Assembly: GCF_002878395.1 (NCBI RefSeq)
Contig: NW_025840764.1
Span: 1 to 64,000 of the forward strand
Length of the DNA: 64,000 nucleotides
Direction of reading: 5' to 3'
Source: Capsicum annuum
Lineage: Eukaryota > Streptophyta > Magnoliopsida > Solanales > Solanaceae
Below, piece after piece: positions 57,481-64,000 of the stretch (position 1 is its first letter; each line of letters starts with the position of its first letter). The notes beneath the pieces were generated by a model, which was not told the origin of the DNA, made no database searches, and was given only the letters and a program-made list of their open reading frames with translations. The translations under genes were made by a program, and so were the position numbers.

Positions 57481-58435
57481 ACAAACCACAAACCCATTAT
57501 TGCCTTCCGGTAAGGTCAAATTAGAGCCCAAGTCAACTTATCCTTCAACTTTTCAAAAATCCCTTCACAAGCATACGACTAAGAAAACCTAACCTTCTCC
57601 TAAGTCAAATTAGTCTAAGGAGAAGCTATCAAAGAAAAGCTTTCGACAAACCACCTATAATACTCGGCCAAACCTAAGAAGCTTTGGATATCAGATGGAG
57701 CCATGGGCCTGTGCCACCTTTTCACCACAACAACCTTCTATGGATCCACCATGATCCCTTCACTAGAAATAATATGACCCAAGAGAGTCACAATATTCAA
57801 CAGAAATCACACTTAGAGAACTTGGCATTAAAACTATTGTTCTTTCAGGGTCTGCAATACCACACGGAGGTGATCAGCACGATCAACCTCACTCTTCGAA
57901 TAAACCAAAATGTTATCGATAAACACAATTATGAAGAGATCCAAATACTATCAGAACACCCTATTTATCAAGTCTATAAATGTTGTTGGGATATTAGTCA
58001 ATCCAAATGACATCACTAAGAACTCAAAATGACAATATCGAGTATGAAAAATCATCTTAGGGATATCCATCTCCCTAATCTTAAGCTGATGGTACCCAGA
58101 CTAAAGATATATCTTAGAGAAGAATTTGGCACCCTGTAACTAGTCAAACAAGTCATTTATCTAAGAAAAAGGATACTCGTTCTTGACCGTCACCTTGTTC
58201 AACTTCCTGTAGTTAATGTACATCGGAAGGAAACCATCCTTCTTGCATACAAACAACACCGGTGCACCCCATGGAGAAATACTAGGACAAATAAAACCTT
58301 TGTCCAAAAGATCCTTAAGTTGCTCCTTAAGTTCCCTCAACTCAACCGGAGCTATTCTACATGGAGGAATAGAAATTTAATGCGTGTTCGAAAGCAAATC
58401 AATACCAAACTCTATTTCCCTATCTAGAGGAACAC
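57481..58435 (-). pseudogene. Gypsy 3 reverse transcriptase
   Basis: Readable in one or two frames with stops: [47 protein letters not shown] and [16 protein letters not shown]. The catalytic motif, usually FIDDILVYS, is FIDNILVYS at about 57912-57923, so one catalytic Asp is replaced by Asn. LGHIISSEGIMVDP and LGLAEYYRWFVESF continue. The plus frame at 57684-58010 is the antisense of this. Confidence 0.88.
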
Positions 58436-58935
58436 CAGGCAGATCTTCCAAAAAGACCTCTGGAAAATTATTAACCATGGGGACCGAACACAAAGAAGGA
58501 CCTTCCAAGTTAGAATCTTTAACCCAGACCAAGTGATAAAAACAAACCTTCAAGATTAACCTTTGAGCTCTAAGATAAAAATAAAACTAACCCTAGGAGC
58601 TAATGATTTACCTTTTCACTCTATAACCGGTTAACCAGGAAACTTAAAGATAGCCCTACAGATCCGATAATCCACAGACGCATAATAAGAATGCAACCAA
58701 TCCATACCTAATATTCCATCAAAATCTACCATATCTAACTCAAATAGATATACCAAGGTCAGCTTGGCATCAACAACTACCACACACCACTTATAAACTA
58801 TCTTAACAATAATTGAGTCATCTATCAGGGTAGGAACAAAAAAAATATCCAAGAAAACTTCAGGACCAAAACCAAAAGACACAACCACGTATAGAGTCAC
58901 ATAAGAAAGAGTAGACCCTGGATCAAGCAAACAAT
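58436..58935 (-). pseudogene. Gypsy 3 protease and linker
   Basis: The frame at 58930-58631 starts LDPGSTLSYVTLYVVVSFGF, with the family's active-site DPGS intact, and contains LDMVDFDGILGMDWLHSYY. The linker VNNFPEVFLEDLPGVPLDRE lies at 58440-58500. Confidence 0.88.
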
Positions 58936-59075
58936 ATACGTCATAAGAGAAAAGTTGTAACGTCCCAGTAACGACATCAAGTGATGCCTTAAATTCTTGT
59001 CAGGATGCCAAAGTATACAAACTGTTCTGACTAACACTAGAACTAGGAGCAGTAACAAAAGAAGATTCCATACCA
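58936..59075 (-). pseudogene. Gypsy 3 gag-protease linker, cut by the next element
   Basis: SSVSQNSLYTL, then SLDVVTGTLQLFSYDVYCLL, which leads into the protease. It ends at 59075, where TGTAATGCC of the inserted LTR begins. Confidence 0.75.
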
Positions 59076-61254
59076 TGTAATGCCCCAAGAGTATACCCTG
59101 GTCATTACACGGTGCTTACGACCCAGAAAGACCACAAGCTAACCTATGACTAGTACTTGCTGTGAGCACTAAATATAATACTAGAATATATATAAGGAAG
59201 AAATCTAAAAATGCCATAAGATTCTCAAAATCTTGAAATAATAATTGAGTATAACTGATAATAACATCTAAAAATTAAATAATTGACTATGCTAGTTTGA
59301 AAGCCTCTAACTTTCAGAATATGGAGTTTAGGGACAAACCCCCAACTAACTCCGATTGAAATAACTACTGAACTGCTAGAATGCTGAAATAGAAAAACTC
59401 TATCCCTAAAATATAAGGACTCACTACTATGTCTACTACTGATAGCCTGAGCTGCTAAGTACGGTTAGGAACCTAAGCATCCGAACCTATGATATGACAT
59501 CATAGCGCAAAAGAGAGTATGTGATCAGTACGTAGAATGTACTGGAATGCTAAGTGAGCAAAGACTGATATACATGGGTTCATATGGATGAGATAATAAC
59601 TGACTGAATGAACATTATGAACTGGATGAGAGTACATGTAAAATTGTAACTACTGAACATGCAATACTGTGCATATAGGTATACATCACATATCTGAGAT
59701 TATAATAAAATTAGGTACCGATTTCTAATGGCTGAGTAACTGATAATAATGGCTCTATAGAATTGACTGAGTTCTTCACTGAATACTGAGACTGAAACTA
59801 TAACTGTGGGAGTTATCATCTAACTGACATACCATGATTATAGACTGATTTAGGGTCTGACCTGTAACTTAGTTAGAAGGGTGTTAGTACTGTATTAGGG
59901 TACTAACACTAGCTGTGAGTCACCCTAATTGGAAGGAAGACATTTTGTCAATCCTTACTGGCAGAGAAACTCATATGAGATGTGCCAACCCTTATCTATT
60001 AGGAAGATATCTCAACCTACACTAGCCATGTATTTCTATAACTCAGGGATAGCTACTAAGGGTTAAACCCTAACTAGTAGGAATACCCCTATCCCTAGGT
60101 TCTCTCTGTGCTAAATCCTACTCCCAATTGAAAGACACTGATCACTAGACTGTACTAAGCTTGACTGAACTAACCCTGATCATATTGACTGACTGATCTG
60201 GACTGAGTTCACTGAGTTTTGATAACTGATTGAGTACTACTATTCTTGACCTTTACTGGGACTATTCTATAATTAGTGCAACTAAGTAAATAATAAGATA
60301 TTGGATAAAAAATACCCCTTGGACTCTATAGCATAATTGATAAACTCATATTACAAGTGTAGAAACACAACAATAGTTTACCATGCATAATTTACTCATA
60401 TGGACATTTATCAAACACTTGGGGAGCATGATTTCTATACATGAGAACTAACCACATAGGGCATCATAACTACAATATGTAACTTGCAAATTCAAGGGTT
60501 TTGACATAAGAGATTTATAATCCAACACACATGCTAACTTAATTACATGGAACACATAAAAGATCTTAACTTGAAACCCATACAACAACACAAACATGAG
60601 CATAATTCAATTCATAAGAAGGAATTATAATTTAAGTTTTGAACAGGGTTCTTGAACTCCAAGGGTGGAAGGAAACCCAAGGATGAACACCTAACATACC
60701 TGAGTGATAGAATTCATGAAGATTGTTGGGGATTTCTTGGAAATCTATCTTGAACTTAATGAATTAGGGTTTATTTCTTAAGAGGATTTTGTGAATAAGT
60801 GAATGTATTTTTCCTATTGAGGGGCTGAATTTTGTGTTTTTGGTTTGAATTGGGTGAGCGTAAAAGGACCTAATTGCCCTTGGAAAGTAGGAATTAAGTA
60901 AGAAAAAAGTGCCTAGTGATATGGCAGGCAACGTGCCGCATCAATTGTGTCGATGTAATGTACACCACACCACGTCTATGCTGTCAACATGATAGCCAGT
61001 GCAATGCTTTAAGATCATGTTGGCTTGCTATTTTAGTCATCCAAACACTACTCAAACGATGTACGAAAATTCTAAAACTAACCCAAGATGACCTATTGAC
61101 ATCCCTGATCATGAATCAACTTAAAAATGACAATCTAAGGCCAGAAAGATTGTAAATGATGCCATTGAAATATTGAGGCCAAAATTAAGACTAAGTGTCA
61201 ACACTTAGCTAAAGTTTTCTAAGTCTTGAACTAGAAATTTTACGAGGTCTTTCA
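59076..61254 (-). repeat. 3' LTR of the second gag-only element (2179 bp)
   Basis: TGTAATGCCCC at 59076 to GGTCTTTCA at 61254. The stretch 59800-60120 matches 13300-13620 of the other family member in reverse, including the TTGTCAATCCTTACTGGCAG and GTGCCAACCCTTATCT words. Confidence 0.82.
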
Positions 61255-61267
61255 ATATCTCCTCCTT
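61255..61267 (-). other. Polypurine tract of the second gag-only element
   Basis: ATATCTCCTCCTT on the plus strand, read AAGGAGGAGATAT on the minus strand. It matches the tract at 16985-16997. Confidence 0.78.
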
Positions 61268-62930
61268 GGAAACATTCATCCTCAAAAAAGACTGATTAAA
61301 CTAAGAGGAACTGAGGAACTGTACTTACACTGACATGCATAACTGAAGCATGACTGAATTCTGGAGACATGACACATGACTGAACTATTTCATGAATGCA
61401 TGAATGCTAGGAGAATGATATGCTACTGAAATTAAGCATGGAACAGAGCAAATTTAAGGAAAACTATTACCTTAAGTTGAGAATATCAAAGAATCTGGGA
61501 TCCTTTACTGAACATGCATGAATGAGTACATGAGTTCATAACTAGGTCTAAAGCATTATACATGAATTAAATATCATGAACTACACTAGTTTCTTGAACA
61601 CATGTAATGATATGAGAATGGTTATAAGGCTAAGATAGGAATGAGATTTTTAATTTATGAGTAACCATTATCTCTGGCTGGATCTTATTTCATGAAGAAA
61701 AGATGAGGGATTTAGTACATGACAAACTCGGGGGTATTACATCTCCCCCTTGGGATAGTTTATCTCCCGAATGAAACTGACTTGACTGAAATACTAGGAA
61801 AAACTAAGATAATTCATAAAATGCTTGCGGACTGAATCATGACTGACTATTTAGGATCTTAAATATGATGCATGAACTGAACTGTATTCATCAAAGAAGA
61901 CTAATTCGGGATATGCATGACATAAATCTGAATTTCACTAATCATTATGTGTGTAGCATGAATGCTAGAACTAAACATACTATAAACGTGAATACATGAG
62001 TTATGAGTTACATGACCTAATTTTTGGAGTTTTTAAATTTAAGGGACATGATTCGTACTACTGAGTGGATTGGAACACCTCATACTAGGAGCTGAGAGAG
62101 TACATGATTTTCTATAAGGTGCACAAAAATGAGCTATCTCATAGAGCTGACATGTAAAACATGAGTAGATATTGTGATAGATCAAGTACAAATACTAAAA
62201 TAAGCATGGGTCGGGCCTCTCCCTCCCTAGTGTTGTTCTACAACACATTGACATCACTATTAGAATCTAAGAGCCTAACTTGGTCACTTGTTCTACCATC
62301 TCCCCCTTAACTTAAAGCCATCATCCTAAGTCTGTGGACCACTTAAATAACATCTCTAAACTATACTGAAACCATTTTACTCTAGAGTCTGAGATATATT
62401 AATACTCATAAACACTAAACTCACCCTGAAAGACTGTACCTGGAAGTGTAAAACCCTACTGCTGATACTTCCTTCCGAGACCTCCTAACTTTCTAAAGCC
62501 CCAAATACATCATGTAACAACTTAAGAACTGACTAACTTAGAATTTTCAACTCCTCTTTCTGTTAGCTCAACCTTAAAAGGTTCTAACTTAGATTCTAAC
62601 ACATAACATGGATATCCCCAAATCTTTAATAGCTATAACACTTTCATCATAGCCTACAGAAATTACATCCACAACACATATTTTGAATCAACAACTTAAA
62701 TTCTTGTATACACTTGCTTCAAGCCTAACGATTCACCTTTTAAATGACTAGTCCCATGAAATATATAATTTGCTCAACTTTAGATAACACCATCCCAACT
62801 CTACTACTGTTGCTAAACTCCTGGTTTCATGCTTTTAATTCTAGATCATATGCTACCATAGGATCCTAAGAAGGAATCTAAAAATACGTATAACTCTTAA
62901 GCAATGAGGTACTACCCCTTCATTCAAGGA
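61268..62930 (-). other. Non-coding 3' interior of the second gag-only element
   Basis: Rich in GACTGA/CATGAA words. It has a second CTCCCCCTTGGGATAGTTTA block at 61743 and the conserved block at 62285-62345 (CATCTCCCCCTTAACTTAAA), equivalent to 16065-16130. No domain is recognised in any frame. Confidence 0.65.
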
Positions 62931-64000
62931 CTGGTTTATGGGGACACAAAAAATAAACAACATTATTTCTATAATCAACTAAATAATAATAGGAATGGAG
63001 CCAATCCATGCAAAGAATGAGGTCAAAATCCATCATCTCTAACTCTACAAGGTCTACTGAAGTAACTTTCTAAGACACCATAACCGAGCAGTTTTTATAT
63101 ATCCACCGGGCTATGATAGATTTACCCACTGGGGTAGATACTGAGAAGGGATCTGTTAAGGTTTTGGGACAGTCTCTAAAGTTGAAAGCTATGTAATGGG
63201 TTACAAAAGAAAAAGAAGCTCCACGATCTAGTAAAAAATACATAAAATAGAAAATTCCTGAAGCATACCCATAACCGCATCAGGAGAACTTTTCTGATCA
63301 TGCTGGGACTAAGATATATAAAGTCTGTTCTGATGTTGACCACTGTTTGCATTGGAAGTGGAACCCTACTATTTTGGGTAACCGAATGGAACTAGAGGAT
63401 GACTGTGCTGACTCTGTAGACCAACCGTAGGACATTCACGGATTCCGTGTCTTGAATTGCCATATCCAAATCACACATCACTGCCCACTCTACACACACC
63501 ATTATGATTTCTACCATACTATACACAAAGCAGATAGGTACAACCACTTCTCACACTACCCTAGGTTTTGGATACTGGTGCCCTATCTCGACTATCACTC
63601 CTAAACTTTGGTACTGGTATACTAGCTGAAATCGAAACTGGGGCTGAGCACTTTTAGATGAACTGAGAATGGAAACCACCCTCTGACTGAGTAAAATTAA
63701 AACTACCTGTCCTAGCCCTCATACTCTCTCGTTTTTTCTCTTTAACCTTCTCCTTCTTGATTTAATAAGATGTACCATAAGTCTAGACAAGTCTATTTCC
63801 TTAATCAACATTGTGATCCTACACTCCTTAACCACACTATCAGATACTCTAGACACAAACTTGCTCATCTTAGACCTGTTATCCGCCACTACATGAGGAG
63901 CACCTAGCTAGCTGAGTAAAGTTGAGGAAATACTCCTTCACACTCATGTTTCCCTACTTCAAGTTAATTAACTCCAAAACCTTAGCTTCTCTCCAATCCA
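62931..64000 (-). pseudogene. gag with protease remnant, second gag-only element
   Basis: From the window end leftwards: EAKVLELINLK-(stop)-GNMSVKEYF and the gag core in shifted frames (near 63850-63990). A knuckle FGYGNSRHGIREC lies near 63440-63480, with the second ligand Cys now Tyr. QNRLYI and SSPDAVMGMLQEFS follow, then a protease start with DRGASFSFVTHYIAFNF (63180-63240, usually DPGA) and MMDFDLILCMDWLHSYY near 62990-63040. Protease runs further than in the 14651 copy. The gag start is outside the window. Confidence 0.8.

Larger units (their letters stand above)
54427..59075 (-). mobile_element. Gypsy 3: Ty3-type LTR retrotransposon, 5' part interrupted at 59076
   Basis: 3' LTR 54427-55395, then integrase, RNase H, RT, protease and the end of gag on the minus strand. 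It is inserted in the downstream ORF of EPRV E. The gag-only element at 59076 cuts it in the gag-protease linker, and the rest lies outside the window. All domains carry stops. Confidence 0.88.
59076..64000 (-). mobile_element. Second gag-only (TR-GAG-like) element, minus strand, cut by the window end
   Basis: 3' LTR 59076-61254, polypurine tract, about 1.7 kb of non-coding interior and a gag-protease remnant to the window end. No RT or integrase. It shares LTR blocks, the 3' non-coding block and gag with the plus-strand element at 11583. Inserted in gypsy 3. The 5' LTR is beyond the window. Confidence 0.78.

Noticed and set aside
57684..58010. Plus frame of 108 codons
   Set aside because: Antisense of the gypsy 3 RT on the minus strand; no features of its own.

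Overview
The window is plant nuclear DNA made almost entirely of nested, decayed reverse-transcribing elements. I found no host gene, tRNA, rRNA or CRISPR array. The LTR ends (TGTAAC/TGTCAC...GTTACA), the tRNA-iMet-type primer-binding sites (TGGTATCAGAGC), the gypsy gag-pol sequences, the caulimovirid (endogenous pararetrovirus, EPRV) copies and a TS-type SINE 3' end together point to a Solanaceae genome, probably gene-poor pericentromeric heterochromatin. The species cannot be named from this.

Layout. (1) 1-699: end of an LTR. (2) 700-9882: two LTRs of one family facing each other as a ~2.2 kb inverted repeat, each with a ~37-bp minisatellite, flanking a minus-strand gypsy remnant whose RNase H and integrase core are replaced by non-coding DNA. 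(3) 9883-21190: a minus-strand LTR (10777-11582, resuming near 19690-21190) split by a plus-strand gag-only LTR element (11583-~19610). (4) 21300-54426: five EPRV copies, A (-), B (-), C (+), D (+) and E (-). Copy C carries a nearly complete 8.2-kb gypsy element (31389-39577) with a 5-bp target duplication. Another LTR plus non-coding remnant (44707-49130) lies between C and D. A 110-bp SINE tail with an 18-bp target duplication sits in E. (5) 54427-59075: a third gypsy element inserted into E. (6) 59076-64000: a second gag-only element inserted into that, running off the window.

The most interesting point is that the EPRVs fall into two structural classes sharing the same primer-binding and promoter region. 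Class 1 (A, C) has movement protein, protease, RT and RNase H, but no recognisable coat-protein core, a zinc knuckle with changed ligands, and no downstream ORF. Class 2 (B, D, E) has the coat-protein core and knuckle (B), a protease and a downstream ORF of unknown function (D, E), but its RT-RNase H is deleted at the same junction in B and D. The two sets of losses complement each other, as expected of a split or helper-dependent viral genome, although defective copies amplified after integration would look the same. All copies are broken by stops and frameshifts.

The elements also give a relative order of events: EPRV before gypsy 3 before the gag-only element on the right; EPRV C before gypsy 2; EPRV E before the SINE; a minus-strand LTR before the gag-only element on the left. 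Boundaries not fixed by TG/CA ends, target duplications or matched copies are approximate.
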